From Sipunculus nudus (lineage: Eukaryota; Annelida; Sipuncula; Golfingiida; Sipunculidae), in the NCBI GenBank assembly GCA_026874595.1, contig CM049318.1:941241-1005240 (forward strand): DNA of 64,000 bases, given 5' to 3'. Every line of letters starts with the position of its first letter. Within the stretch, counting starts at the first letter, position 1. The notes beneath the pieces were generated by a model. It was not told where the DNA came from. It ran no database searches and was given only the letters and a program-made list of their open reading frames with translations. Of this stretch, positions 47,257-60,250 are shown piece by piece. The position numbers were made by a program, and so were the translations under genes.

Positions 47257-49770
47257 ATTACAATTATTCATTAGTTGCACATTATTTTTTTATTATTTTA
47301 CATTGAATTAGACTGACATTTTATCAAATTAATTGAATAAATAGAACTGAAATATATGAGATATGGGAAAAGTAACACTTACACTGTCTATACGCCTCAC
47401 TTGATATTAAGACTGATTGAGACAGATCAGTTTCATTACCGTAAAATCTCCACTTAAAACCGCGGTTTAATCAAGAAATTCAAAATCTTGAAATCAGGTT
47501 GATTTCCTGAAAGCACTGTGCGGTTTATACTAGAAGGGTTTCCTGAATATCTTCCTGACAGTCATCGTTTTTGGCCCGGCGAGTGGGCGATAATATTGCA
47601 ACTTTCGAAGGCCGTTCTTAGCAGCAGTCTCGCATGCATGGGAGCCGTGTGTAAATGTATTATTTACGATTATTTGTTATTTATAAATTAAAATATTGCT
47701 GATTAGTTTTCGTGTGATATATAACTTGTTATAAAATCTTGGTAATTGTTACCAAATAATACGTTTACAACGACCCTGCTGTAACACACAGCGGCCTAAC
47801 TGCATTAAATGCGGCGGTATCCAGGACTCTTGATACCGCCGCATAAAAAGCTTCAGAGTAAACTGGAGAACTTCAAACCCTTGTCGGAAAAAAATCGTGT
47901 AAAATCAAATAGTGCGTTTATGACAAGGAAAATTTTAGTAATCTAAGGGAGATATAGTACTTTATTCGAATGACCACGAAATTCAGCTAAATATTATGTT
48001 TTAGTATGTAAACAAGACTCACTTTAAAACTTTGCAATCCTTGCGCTTGAAACTGTCTCAGAATCTGAAACAATGAACTGCGTGACCTTTGCTCGCTGAG
48101 CCTACAAGGCCCGTTACCACTGGTTACACAGGCGGCTGCCGGCCAGCCGTGGCTGGAGGGAAAACCCAGAGCAGACATCGTTCCCCGTGTATCACCGTTT
48201 ATCAGGATAATACATATTCTTCTAATCAACATTTAAAGTGGACAAACACTGTCTAAGTGGAATGTTATATGCGTATTTGATAAGAATATCTTTATTTCTT
48301 AACGAATTCGACATTTTCAGACGAAATATAAGAATTTAATTGTCATGTGGAATGTCTCCAGTTTCCTCAAATCATCTTCTAGGGCTCTCGCACAGCGTAG
48401 CGTAGTAAAAGAGGACCGGTGCTAGGGCTAACAGCGGCCCACATCGTTGGGCATGGTCAAGCAAAATTGAAATAAAAGCCTACTATAAACCCATTTGCGG
48501 CATTATTTAGGAATGATTATTTGTTTAAAACGTAAAATAAATAAAAAGCTGACATCGTAAAGAGTCACACAATGGCAGACGATCGTTTTAAAATCAAGTT
48601 TGAGTGCCGCCATGTGCTGAAACGCCCTGGTATTCTGCTAAGAATATTTTGAACGGCTGTACGCGGTGGGTGGTAAACAGAACAGCCACCTATTTCGTCC
48701 CAGCGTGCCTTGCGCGAACACTGCCTTGACAAAATGGCTCCCCACACGGAAACTTTCTTCAGTAAAAAAACTTGCTTACCCCGAATGGCCACTTTAATTT
48801 TACCTTAAAATCACTCGTTTTCAAGCGTCATTTTTCCTATACTGGCGTATCTCGATAAGGTAACTTCAGTTAATTTGATATTTAGTTAAGGTGACCAGCG
48901 ATGTTCTCAAACGAACCAGCAAATTGTAACATGGAGCGATGTCATCGTACGATGTGACGATGATAATACCGAAGTAACCGGTATGAAAATGATTTGAATC
49001 TTCCGAGTAATTCCAGAAAATGGAATTTTCATCAAAAATTAAGATTTCAGAATATTACTTTTAGAATTAAAATATACAGTGACTTGAAATGGATCAGCAG
49101 AATATTTTTTCCAAAATATAATGACAAATCAGTAGCAAACAAGAATACGGCACGGAATATAAAATCTCTATGAACAGGCAGAGGTTCACCGGCCCTTACG
49201 TCTTCACAAACTTCATGCTTGAGTGACCCTGCAAAAAAGTCTTATGATGTGTTTAAATAAAATGCCCAAGGAATTTTAAAGTGGAAAGGAATGGCCGAGC
49301 CGCAACCTTCGCGTGTTCATTTCTAGATGATAGCTTGATTGTGTCTTTTGTCAAATCATTCCGTAGCGAACGTTGGTGCGGTTTTAAAGGGGGGTTTTTA
49401 GTATTTGAGCCCCTCGCGGTGTCTCACCTGGAATTTCGGCGAAGTCTGGGTGCGGTTTTAATCGGAAGTGCGGTTTTAAGTGGAGATTTTACGGTAGTGT
49501 TTTTGGTTCATGTCCAAAAAATCTACTCCAAAATGTCTACTGTATGTTTGTGTTAAGTTGTTGTGTATCAAAATCTCTACTCACTGATTTGGGTTATGAC
49601 CCAAAATGTCTGTTTGATATGATCTACCTGCAGTAATAGGGTGATAATCATGCAGTTGTTTCCAACATTCTAAAATTCTAGATATATATGATAAACATAT
49701 AATTATTAATTAACCAGTAAGTACAAAAAATTTATAAATGAAGCTACATCCAACCTTTAAGTTTGTTAAT
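47257..49770 (-). repeat. Right arm of the broken inverted duplication
   Basis: The arm pieces 47,257-47,436 and 49,497-49,770 together (~454 bp) are the inverted counterpart of the left arm. It lacks the hAT-like element and the 46.3-47.0 kb element, but has its own insertion at 47,439-49,494. Divergence between arms looks like 15-25% by eye. Confidence 0.85.
47439..49494. mobile_element. 2.06 kb TA-flanked TIR element
   Basis: The left end CCGTAAAATCTCCACTTAAA (47,439) and the right end, whose complement is identical over these 20 bases and continues ACCGC, form a ~25-bp perfect inverted repeat. Both ends carry further GCGGTTTTAA-like words inside. TA flanks both sides (47,437-47,438; 49,495-49,496). 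The left arm of the inverted duplication shows the uninterrupted site near 46,320 (TG in place of TA). TA duplication points to the Tc1/mariner-pogo group. No transposase frame is present. Confidence 0.87.
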
Positions 49771-51079
49771 CATTCATAGGTGAATGAATTCCCACATGTT
49801 CACAATGCTAAATAATTGAACATATCTTTCTTAAAGAATGCTGAGGTATTAATAGCCCTTGATCCTTAAATTTGATCTTTCAGAAAAAAAAGTTATAGAT
49901 TGGTAATACTAATAGAAGCCTTTAGATATTTTCAGATTCCACTCATTTTTTAAAGTAGATGTTTTGGGATAATAATTAAAGTGTATATATTTTAGGAACA
50001 GACATATCTTGGAGGCCCCATGAGTGTTTTGTATCGACAGGTAAAATGATATCTGCTCATTACTGGACCAAAAAAAGAATCTGCTCAACAGTCAGTAATT
50101 TCTCAAACAGTGTATACTTCTGCTTAACCAAATTGAATAGAAGTAAATAATTTATTTTAAAGTATAATTACTCAGCTTCAGGCTAGCCCTACTGTACAAA
50201 ACACCCCTGGAGTGTTACTATACTCAAGTTTAGTTTACCTATAATACGCAACTGAAGACTGCACAAACTGTCCAAATCACATTCCATTCCTTGGACTGTG
50301 TTCATCTTAATTGAAAAAGTTAAGACTACTCCAGTGAGACCCAAAGTAACACCCCAGTCATTTTCTCAGACTTTAAAGGGTTTGTTTGTATATCCTTTCC
50401 ATATTAAAGTTTGTAAAAACAATCACCATGATTTGTACTGACTTAAAATTGCAAAATATTATTTTAAAAACAAAAATTACATGTATGTTGTGACCGTATT
50501 CCCTGGGAAGAAACAGTTGGAAGAAAGTATTTCTTCACTTTTTTCCTTTCCCTGTGGGAAGGTTGTGCCAACTGCCAACCCTGGTCTACCATTCTCAAAG
50601 AGCCACGGGGGTTTAACATTATCTCTGTGCAAAACGAGGCATAATAAAGGGTAAGAAAAAAAAAACTGCAACAAAAACATATGCTGAAGTCCAGGACAAG
50701 AAGTGCAATACCTATGACCATAAAGTACATGCCATTGAATCATTCAGAAAAAAGTGATATATACCATTTTAGCTTACATGAAATAGTCAATATAAGTGGT
50801 GCCACCTGTAGTTTACATAGTCACAAAATTCATATAATCAGTATTTGGTAAGAGATAACAAACACCTCAGTGAGGAAGAAGTGGAAAAGCAGAAAAACAT
50901 ATACACTTAAACTCATCAAATGAGTGGTCTGTGAAGTTTAATGTTTCTATAATGAAAACTGTTTCTTTTTAAAATAATGCCACTCAATTCAAACTCAGTC
51001 AACTGGAATGGCTTTTAAACAAGGGCACTGCAAAGCGAAGCATCCCCTCGCATGGGAGCATAATGATATGGGGTGTATC
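49771..51079. other. No gene; hAT-like terminus at 50,480-50,583
   Basis: Frames here are short and unrecognised. From ~50,498 to 50,583 the words TTCCC/GGGAAG recur and end with TGCCAACCCTG, as at 47,256. This marks a second, same-orientation fragment of that hAT-like family. Confidence 0.45.
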
Positions 51080-52060
51080 ACACAAGTGTTAAAATGAGGA
51101 GGGGAGGTGTGTGAGCTTGAGCTTTGACGTCAAACTCAATAAATTGTATGTGTACGGGTGGGTGAGGCATATGTGAAGGAGAAAGCTTAAGATCAAATGA
51201 TTTGGCTTAAAATTGATCAATAAGGTAAAGGTATATTGAGACGTATGGGAAGACAAGCTTTTTCAAAAAGTGGGTGCTGTGGCCGTGACCTTTGACCCCA
51301 TGACCTTAAGATCAAAAGGTGTGTTCATCCATGGGGGGGGGGGAGTGAGCCATATACATGTGCAAGATGAAAGGTTTTGGTCAAACAGTTTGGCTTAAAA
51401 TCAGTCCACAAGCTTTTTCAAGAAGTGGATGCTGTGGCCGTGACCTTTGACCTCGTGACCTCAAAATCGATAGGTTTCTTCATCCATGGAGGGGAAAGCC
51501 ATATGTGCAAGATGAAAGGTTTAGGTCAACGGTTTGGTTTTTAAATGGGTCCACAAACTTTTTCAATAAGTGGCTGCTGTGGCTGTGACCTTTGACCCCG
51601 TGACCTCAAAATCAATAGGTTTCTTCATCCATGGGTGGGTGAGCCATATTTGCAAGATGAAAGGTTTTGGTCAAACAGTTTGGCTTGAAATCGATCCACA
51701 AGCTTTTTCAATAAGTGGGTGCTGTGGCCGTGACCTTTGACCCCATGACCTCAAAATCAATAGGTTTCTTCATTCATGGGTGGGTAAGCCATATGTGTCA
51801 GATGAAAGTTTTAGGTCAAACAGTTTGGCTTTAAATGGGTCCATTAGTTTTTTCAATAAGTTGGTGCTGTGGCCGTGACCTTTGACCCCGTGACCTCAAA
51901 ATCGATAAGTTTCTTCATCCATGGGTGGGTGAGATGAAAAGGTTTTGGGCAAACGGTTTGGCTTGAAATTGATCCACAAGGCAATTTCGGACAGACAGAC
52001 GGACGGCAAGACAGACGGACAGACGCACGAATGGAGGCTTTACTATATCCCTTTCGGGAT
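51080..52060. repeat. ~145-bp tandem/dispersed repeat (GTGACCTTTGACCCCGTGAC)
   Basis: Units with 'gtgctgtggccgtgacctttgacccc.tgacctcaaaatc' and 'ggtttcttcatccatgggtgggtgagcc' recur about six times (near 51,280, 51,430, 51,580, 51,720, 51,866). The array ends in a GGACAGACAGACGGACGGC run at 51,990 and 'ccctttcgggataataa'. No gene. Confidence 0.8.
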
Positions 52061-53022
<962 letters not shown>

Positions 53023-53339
53023 CAAGCTGGAAGCCCACAATAGGCAGTTACTGAATTAACCATGTTGGTTTTGAAAAAAAGGTTCTGGGAATGACCACAA
53101 TAATTACTCCTTACGTCACTGGAAAAGACCTTAGTTCAGCAAGGCGGTGATGTGTGGCGCTGACTGTCCAGTATGGCCTAAGTTTACCAGTCGATGAAAT
53201 AAGATGGTCAAAGAATGGTAAGTAGTTATGTCAGTTGCCCCGTGGTAGCAGTACCGACACCAAGTGTGACACAGTGTCATAGGCCATTTGATATCTCTGT
53301 CAGAGCCATTTCATTGACTGGGCCAGTCTAGTTAAGGAA

Positions 53340-53880
53340 TGGACTATGGCTTTCCCTCAAAAACTAAAAAATATAGGTCACAGTGACCTACTTTTAATAT
53401 TCAACAAAGAATCTCTTCTGGCCAATAAGCATGTTTAGATCAAACCTCCTGGGCCTTGCCGTTATATGTTGTGACCTGTTTAGAACAGATTGACAAATCT
53501 ATGGCTTCTGGAGATTTTGCTCTGGTATTTGGAGAATAAGGTCAAACTGACCTAAAGTTTGGTTTCCACAGAGGACCTATCAGGACCCCATCATCTGGTG
53601 AAGTTTCTTGGGCCTTGAGGTTACAATTGTTCCCTGTTAGTGATGGACAATGGCTTTCAAGGTTTTTATTAATATTCAGAAAATATAGGTCACAGTGACC
53701 ACATTTTTTTTGTTTCTAAAGAAGACCTATGTGGACCAGTTACCACATAAAGTTTGAATTTCATGGGCCTTGCAGTTTAGATTTAACGGATGACCATGCA
53801 GACCCTTGGCAGGATGGCCGACAGATAAAAGAGTCATTGATATAGCCCAGATGATTTTCAGTCAGCTGAGCCAAAAAATC
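53340..53880. repeat. Dispersed repeat (AGGTCACAGTGACC type)
   Basis: Units with 'atataggtcacagtgacc', 'agaagacctatgtggacca' and 'catgggccttg.cgtta' recur near 53,370, 53,530 and 53,685. It ends in GTCAGCTGAGCCAAAAAA, as does the repeat at 4,186-4,490. AGGTCACAGTGACCT is a near-perfect palindrome resembling nuclear-receptor half-sites; this is probably coincidental. Confidence 0.6.
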
Positions 53881-54283
53881 ATAATATTATTTATAAATCA
53901 ATGTAATAAAAAATCTGAAACATATTCTATTTTGATAAGTCCATATGTTTAGATTTCTGATCTGATGACAAAATCATCCTGCATGGATCACCAAAACATG
54001 TATACCGGTAAAGCATAATTTTTTAATTCAAGCTCCTGGCTTCATATTATCTCCACACTCTGTAGTATTTAGTTCTTTACAACAAAATGAGCCATATGCC
54101 CTAAAAGCTCCAGGAAATCCAATGTTTTTCAGATATTTTACACACAGGAATAATCACTAAAACCTAAATCATCATTCACAGACCCAGATATTAAGCTATG
54201 TTCTATGAACTTGCCATGGAAATTGCTTTTTAAGCATAAATTTCTAAGTAAAATAGTTCTTATCTGGATGGTGTGTCTTTTTA

Positions 54284-54867
54284 TTAAAGGGACAATCAGG
54301 AGCAATATTTTTCCTATTCTTTCACTTTATCAGTTCAGTTTTGCTTATAACAAAAGTTTCCCAGCAAAACCATTCCAGCACACAGTCTCATTTCCTTGCA
54401 TAAGACTGTTTAACACCTTGTTATAGCCCAGCGTGTTGGTAAACACAGTTTGTTTACCATAAACCAGTAAACCAGTAAACCAGTTTGGCTCCTGCCAATT
54501 TGTACTAGCTTTCACCCTGATGAACACAGTTTGTTTACCATAACAAGGCCGCATGACCGGAGGTCTGATTAAGAGTGGCAACACGCGGTGTTTCAGCCAG
54601 CGGGAACATGTATTACAGTTTTTGAGCCAAGTCAGTCAGGGCATCTCCTGATTGGCACATGTTTTGGCTCCGCACAACACAAGACCAGACGCACTGTGTT
54701 TATTTTGATGCCTGCGATAGCGCCCAGTTCACTTTTTTTAACACTCGTTTACACGAGTAAGCAAAAGGTTTCAAGGCAATATTTTGGCAGGTACAGATTT
54801 ATTTGAATGGGAAGAAGCTATTTGTGTGTTAACTCAACATGCTTTATAGGTGATTGGGCCCCTTTAA
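54284..54867. mobile_element. Possible TTAA-flanked element
   Basis: TTAA at 54,284-54,287 is followed by AGGGACAATCA. TTAA at 54,864-54,867 is preceded by TGATTGGGCCCCT, the diverged complement. TTAA duplications are known for piggyBac-type elements, but the ends lack their usual CCC start. Inside, AACCAGTTTGGCTCCTGCCA occurs at 54,479 and again outside at ~54,920, and ACACAGTTTGTTTACCATAA occurs twice. Weak support. Confidence 0.35.
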
Positions 54868-55899
54868 ACCATCTCAACTACTGCAGGACCTGTTTAGGAG
54901 TTCTCATTTAGGCTGATTAAACCAGTTTGGCTCCTGCCAATTTGTACTAGCTTTCACCCTGATGAATTATATGAAAAATTATAGCATGAATTTTCAATAA
55001 TCTTGTTCTTCATTATTACTAGGTAGGGCTGGTTACTGGTCACCCTATTCAGGTACAATACTTAATAAATGCAATAGTTTTAGAGTGATACCTGATACGT
55101 ATTTATTTTACACTTAATTTTTCATCGTGTATCATTTTCTGATTAAAAACTCTTTACTCTTTAGGTTAAGTCATTATCTATTATTATTAAAAAAAATTCA
55201 TATATATATACCAGTAAAAAATGACTGCACATTGTTAGCTATCAGAGCAACATTACACTCCTCTTAACTGAAAGTAGACTGATCAATTATTTTGTTTCCT
55301 TGATACAATGATATGTAGCATACAAAGCATATCACACTGCAAACAAAAATTTCTTGCTTAGATAAAATTTCATGACAAGGAAAATTTTCTACTGACAAAG
55401 AAATCTTCATGATAATTTTCTTAATTTATAGTCAGCATGCTTAGGTCAAGAAAATTTAGACAAGATATATTATCATGTCAGAAGAAATATTTTCTTGACT
55501 AGTGTAACACATAAAATTGTTACAGACTCCAAAGAAAACATTTTTTTGTAATAAGATTTTTTTGCTTATAGAAGGAAATTTTATTTTTGCTATGTGCGAG
55601 CACATATCACAATGGTATATGGTTATAATGGCCACTCATCAGAAATCCAGATAAACCTTTATCCAACTTTGGGTAGTTTACCTGATCTTCAGGAAAAATT
55701 GCCCAACAAAACAAGTAAAACCTGTCTGGCTGCTATGCCTTACCACATTTGGCAAAACTTGTAATTAATGATATTTCATTAAGCTTTGGAGTGCATTCAA
55801 CCAATTCTGAACAAAACTGTAAGTTGTGTATGAGTGAAGTGATGTACTAGTAAAAGAACTCCTGTGATATCACTCACATCACACTAATGAAATGTATTC
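54868..55899. other. Nothing recognised
   Basis: AT-rich sequence. 'gaaaatttt' and 'cttgac/cttga' words recur around 55,350-55,570, but no gene or definable repeat unit is seen. Confidence 0.4.
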
Positions 55900-56055
55900 A
55901 GATGAATTGCGAATTGAATATGAATTGAATAAAAATTATTTGAATTGAATTGGAATTGATATTTTTCTCCAGCACATTGAATCAAGTTGAATTGGAATTG
56001 AAGTTTCATAAAAGTTCATAAAATTGGAATTGAAATGGAACTGAATTGACCCCTG
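55900..56055. repeat. (GAATTG)n-rich segment ending in GACCCCTG
   Basis: The word GAATTG or GGAATTG recurs about ten times, and the segment ends GAATTGACCCCTG at ~56,056. The layout (short subterminal words, terminus CAGGGGTC in complement) matches the other hAT-like ends in this window. I could not pair it with a left end or a target duplication. Confidence 0.4.
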
Positions 56056-56839
56056 GTCTGATTTGTGTGCTAACCAAGTGTACATTTTTACTTTCATGTC
56101 ACTTATCCTGGCGATTTTCCTGCTTTTTTTATCTGTGTCCAGTTTCATACAGTCCATGATTGTCTGGGACTGCTTGGAACTGGCATTCAGCAATCAGTCG
56201 CAGACTTGAGATCACAGTTTTTCCAAAGTTGTTTATTTAATTTGGAGATGAAAAAAATGGTGTAATTGCAAACATAATTTAGAGAAACTCTCACAATATC
56301 TGGTAAAGCTCACCAGAACAGCCCAATACCAAACCTATCTCTTCACATTCCCTTGTTTTCTGGTTTCATTTGTGGAATTCAGGCTTTAGGCCTGGTTGAA
56401 TGGACAAGTGTTTGATTCCAAATCCCTATCACTTCATCTTTTTTTCAAGGGTTCAAAAATGGTTGTTTTGGGGTGATCATGCCACATTTCACACCTATAA
56501 ACTTAGTCTGAGACTAATAGCCAACTGGGCACAGACTCAGTCACCTCGCCTAAACTCCCGCAGCCAATGGGATGATGTTCAGTCACTAGGCGCAAATCAC
56601 TTGCAAGCAATAGCAGATGACTGCCACAATCACAAGAGATCTCAATTTTCCTGACAGAAACCTCGGGATCGTCTGCGATTGGCAGTGACAAGTCACCAGT
56701 TGCATGGCCAGCACACTCGTGATTCACGAGTGATTATAATGGACAACCTGTCTTATAGAAATGAAATCAGATTGATAATACCTTAAGTAAAACTATATAT
56801 ATATGTATATATATATAGTTTTATATATATATATAGTTT

Positions 56840-57135
56840 GATGTAATTGATATAATCAAGTATCAACGTTAATTAATGACATATGTGCAAACCTACAATT
56901 TAGCCTCTGGTAAATAAAAAGGCTAACAAATTCTCAATTGCTGGGTAACATGAGCCCAGCATCGCATACTCTGTATACATATATATATATATAGTGTATA
57001 TATATAAATTAATATAATCAAGTATCAACGTCAATTAATGACATATGTGCAAACCTACAATTTAGCCTCTGGTAAATAAAAAGGCTAATAAATTCTCAAT
57101 TGCTGGGTAACATAAGCCCAGCATGGCATACTCTG
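56840..57135. repeat. Two copies of a ~130-bp repeat separated by TA tracts
   Basis: Copies at 56,840-56,973 and ~57,008-57,135 share 'ataatcaagtatcaacgt.aattaatgac', 'cctacaatttagcctctggtaaat' and 'ttgctgggtaaca'. A third copy is at 59,730-59,855. Each keeps two possible stems: TTAGCCT with AGGCTAA, and TGCTGGG with CCCAGCA. All three sit beside TA runs or at a short flanking match (TACTCTG). Confidence 0.8.
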
Positions 57136-57316
57136 TATAAATATATATATATATATATATATTGTGTATATATATAAACTATATATATATATATGTATAT
57201 TAAATTTACTTTATAAACATGACATTATACCAGACTCAATTATAATTCAAGTTTACATGTACTGTGTGACAGCAGCTTCATAAAATCAAACGTCTTCAAT
57301 ATAATAAATTAACTTC

Positions 57317-57691
57317 ATGTTAACAGAATTTAAATTTGAGAGATATTTAGAAATATTCAATAATAGAGAACAGAGAAGTAAATTTACACAATTAAGAATT
57401 AGTGCACATGAACTTAATATTGAAAAGGGTAGATATATCAGACCAAAAATTCCATCAGAACAAAGAATTTGTACAAAATGTAATGAAGACATAGTAGAAG
57501 ATGAATACCATTTGTTTAAATGTAATTATTATGAAGACATAAGGGAAAGATTTGAAATTAGTATATGTAACAGAAATGAGTTTATAGATAAAATGAGAGC
57601 CAATATTGATGAAAGTAATGCTGGTATTATAAAATTTGTATACTATGCACTAAAAAAGAGAAAACATGGGAATAACTATACACAAAACTAA
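57317..57691 (+). pseudogene. LINE reverse-transcriptase C-terminal fragment
   Basis: A 124-codon frame reads FTQLRISAHELNIEKGRY, then KIPSEQRICTKCNEDIVEDE, then YHLFKCNYYED. This resembles the zinc-binding C-terminal tail (CX2C...HX4C type) found after the reverse transcriptase in many invertebrate non-LTR retrotransposons. Nothing of the catalytic domain is present, because the fragment starts right after a TA tract. It is most likely a 5'-truncated copy and unrelated in sequence to the full-length LINE at 38.8 kb. Confidence 0.6.
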
Positions 57692-57897
57692 AATTATTAG
57701 TAAATAGAACCAAAATGAAATTTAGCCAATACAGAATTACTGTCACAAAATCTAAAATGTAAATATGTTATATTCTAAACAAAGAGTTGAAAGATAGAGG
57801 TCAGTTCTTTACTTTTAAATTCCGTCCACATATATACAGATATCTTTATGTATAAGCATAAAGATATGGGTTAATGTCGATTTGTATATATTTATAT

Positions 57898-58020
57898 ACG
57901 TGTATATATATATATATATATGTACTGTAGTATATGCATGTGTATATATATATACGTGTATATATGTGTGTATGCACATGCATGTGTGTGCATATATATG
58001 TATATATATATATATATGTA
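57898..58020. repeat. TA/TG compound microsatellite
   Basis: Runs of TATA mixed with ACGTGTATA and GTGTGTATGCACATGCATGT words. Confidence 0.9.
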
Positions 58021-58204
58021 TTCACTAAGGATTAGTGATACATGTTTAATAGATCTTTTGGCAGAACTATAGAAACCGGGCTTCAGCCTACCGCCGGTAC
58101 AACGGGTGTCGCATAATAATTTGTTTCCTGGAAAAGGTCGATACATATCATTTACCTCAGAATTCCCGTATTTAATTTTGCTCATAGCTGGAGTTTATTA
58201 TATT

Positions 58205-58290
58205 AGAGGAGGAGGGGTCCGGGGAACCTGGGTTCTCCGTCTGAACGGGGGTGTGGGGGCGGAGCCCCCACCTAAAGCTTAATTTTCCTG
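58205..58290. repeat. GC-rich segment with perfect hairpin
   Basis: GTGGGGGC at 58,253-58,260 pairs perfectly with GCCCCCAC at 58,264-58,271 across the loop GGA. The segment is far more GC-rich than its surroundings and directly precedes the SINE candidate. It may be the end of another element. Confidence 0.5.
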
Positions 58291-58380
58291 TTTTAATAGT
58301 AAATGGATTCCCATTTTTGCGATAGATGCCTCTTCAATCGCAGATATAAATAAACAAAACTTGCTCCTGCTGGTATCTCG

Positions 58381-58830
58381 TCTTCACGGCTCACTCAGTA
58401 GCGTGTAGGGCTCCTAGTCTAGAGATCGTAGGTTCGATCCCCGATACAGGCGACTTCTGATGCTTAGTAGTTGTTTATGTTAGAAGAGTTGAATGTAGGG
58501 ACATCTACAGGGAAAAGTAGGAGTTAAAATAGGGAATGCGAGGAGACAATTTTATTTATATTTCCTCAACAGAAGCGAAGCCCGCGTTCTATAGTGGCTC
58601 CGATCTTTTATATGGTTTAATTATAGCACAATTAGTTTGCACCTAGTATTACATGTGCAAATATTTGTCACTTTATGTTAATTTTGCATGTGGAAGAGAT
58701 TTTCCATTAGGTATAATGTATGTGTTTACATGTAGAATTATTTTTCTACTACACCCTGCATAATGTAGTCCTTGGCCCCCAGAGGGCGTATTGTGACAAT
58801 AAACATTTGTATTTGTATTTGTTATTTAAT
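58381..58830 (+). mobile_element. tRNA-related SINE candidate
   Basis: The head (58,389-58,446) resembles a tRNA: GGCTCACTCAGTAGCGTGTA includes an A-box-like part, and GGTTCGATCCC (58,431-58,441) fits the pol III B box. The tail near 58,795-58,830 ends in 'gacaataaacatttgtatttgtatttg', a short-repeat 3' end common in SINEs and LINEs. The body is ~350 bp and unassigned. Exact ends are not resolved. Confidence 0.55.
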
Positions 58831-58834
58831 TAGT

Positions 58835-59729
58835 ATAAATATAATGACGGTCACCATATTAATTGCCATATGGTTGTAAACTAAACAACAAACGTAAACC
58901 AACCTGTGAATATTTGTATAAATCACTTTTCTTGGACAGACACATGTATATCACGGTCCGTCAGTAGATCCTCTTGAGAGAGAGTGTATGCCACTTCTGC
59001 TAATCTGGTTCGTGATGAATGACAGTTCTCAAGAAATGCCATCCCCTGTCAACTGGTGAATGGGGGAAGCGGAACTAGCGAGGATATATTCACCTCTGCC
59101 AGGTACCTGTGTTACAAATTTCTCCCATGCGTCAGTTATTATCATGTAATTATCTCTACAAATCAGTTAATCCATGTCAACTCACGGCTCCTGGTTGTAT
59201 TTACAGCCGTTTGGCAGGTGCTTCACGTTGGCGCATTGTATCACCGCTGCTGATTGGTCAAAAGCTCATAAGAGCTTGGCTGTCATTCGTTCCAAAGCTG
59301 TCGTTTATCTCCGTTGCTACAGGCGCCGGATGACTTCCGCTAGAGCAGACGATATTTTCTCGGGGAAGGAAAATGTGGCGAAGTCGACTTCTAGAGAGCT
59401 TTGATTATATTTCCCACGATTCATATATTTGGAATATGATATACTTCCGTTATTTTAAACCACAGCCAAAGCAGTAACCCTAATATTACGCTATGATGCT
59501 GCGATTTGTATTAATTCTCAGTAATGTTTAGTTTCCTACCTGCCCGCCAGATGGCAACCCATGTAGGATTGTTTACTTCGTTGTTAGTTATGGCGGACGT
59601 ATGGACAGATTGATCATGACTTACATACAAATGTAAGTAGACAAAACATGTACTTTCCCACTCTCTTCACCTTGTCTTATCCTTAAATTATTCTCTGTTT
59701 GACACTTCTTTTTTCCCGCCACGTACTCT
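58835..59729. other. Possible promoter-like stretch, no gene proven
   Basis: Around 59,250 there is GATTGGTC (a CCAAT box in complement), and GTTATGGCGGACG lies at 59,587 followed by a strong donor word GTAAGT at 59,633. The ATG frame stops after seven codons. A non-coding first exon of a plus-strand gene is conceivable, but no later exon is seen. Confidence 0.3.
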
Positions 59730-59855
59730 GATGTAATTAATATAATCAAGTATCAACGTTAATTAATGACAAACCTACAATTTAGCCTCTAGTAAATAAA
59801 AAGGCTAATAAATTCTCAATTGCTGGGTAACATGAGCCCAGCATGGCATACTCTG
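59730..59855. repeat. Third copy of the ~130-bp stem-bearing repeat
   Basis: It matches the copies at 56.8-57.1 kb but lacks ~8 nt (the ATATGTGC part). TACTCTG flanks both ends (59,724 and 59,849), so this may be part of the repeat or a target duplication. Confidence 0.75.
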
Positions 59856-59975
59856 GTGATAAATAACATCATACAGATCAGTTTTAATTGTTATTTCAAA
59901 TGTAACTATGCAAAGTAATAATGAAAATATCTTCACAACAATTTCCTAAGCCTGTTAATATATATATATATATAT

Positions 59976-60131
59976 TGTTACGGGGTGACATAAAAGCGGA
60001 CCAAACGGTCTCGCTAGTGAAGCTTGCTTTGCTAGTGAAGCGGTTGGTATGCTGGACTTGTACGCCACCATTATGGGTTCGAATCTGAGATCGGCCCAAT
60101 ATTTTCCCCTGTGCAATTTGTCTTCGTAACA
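59976..60131 (+). repeat. Left LTR with tRNA-like A/B boxes
   Basis: It differs from the right LTR at about 15 of 156 positions by hand count. A tRNA-like part runs 60,031-60,088: A-box-like CTAGTGAAGCGGTTGG, an anticodon-arm-like GCTGGACTTGTACGCC, and an exact B box GGGTTCGAATC at 60,075-60,085. Confidence 0.75.
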
Positions 60132-60250
60132 AAATGGGGGCTTGTCTAACGTGACGGTTAACTTTGTGGCCCAGGGAATAAGCTCACCAAAGTGTGACTC
60201 CTTGGAAAATTAGTCTTGTTCTGATAGCAGAATGCTCTTAAGAGGGGGTG

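Noticed and set aside
53685-53700. Nuclear-receptor response element in AGGTCACAGTGACC
   Set aside because: It occurs as part of a dispersed repeat unit, so there is no reason to infer regulation.
55898-56055. Complete short hAT-like element with GAATTG repeats
   Set aside because: A right-type terminus is present, but no convincing left end or 8-bp duplication was found.
58389-58446. A genuine tRNA gene in the SINE head
   Set aside because: A and B box resemblance only; stems are imperfect and the sequence runs on into a SINE-like body and tail.
59587-59638. First coding exon starting ATGGCGGAC
   Set aside because: The frame stops after seven codons; only a non-coding first exon could be argued.
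60031-60088. A genuine tRNA gene
   Set aside because: Duplicated in both LTRs of a TRIM, anticodon-arm bases differ between copies, and no proper acceptor stem is seen.
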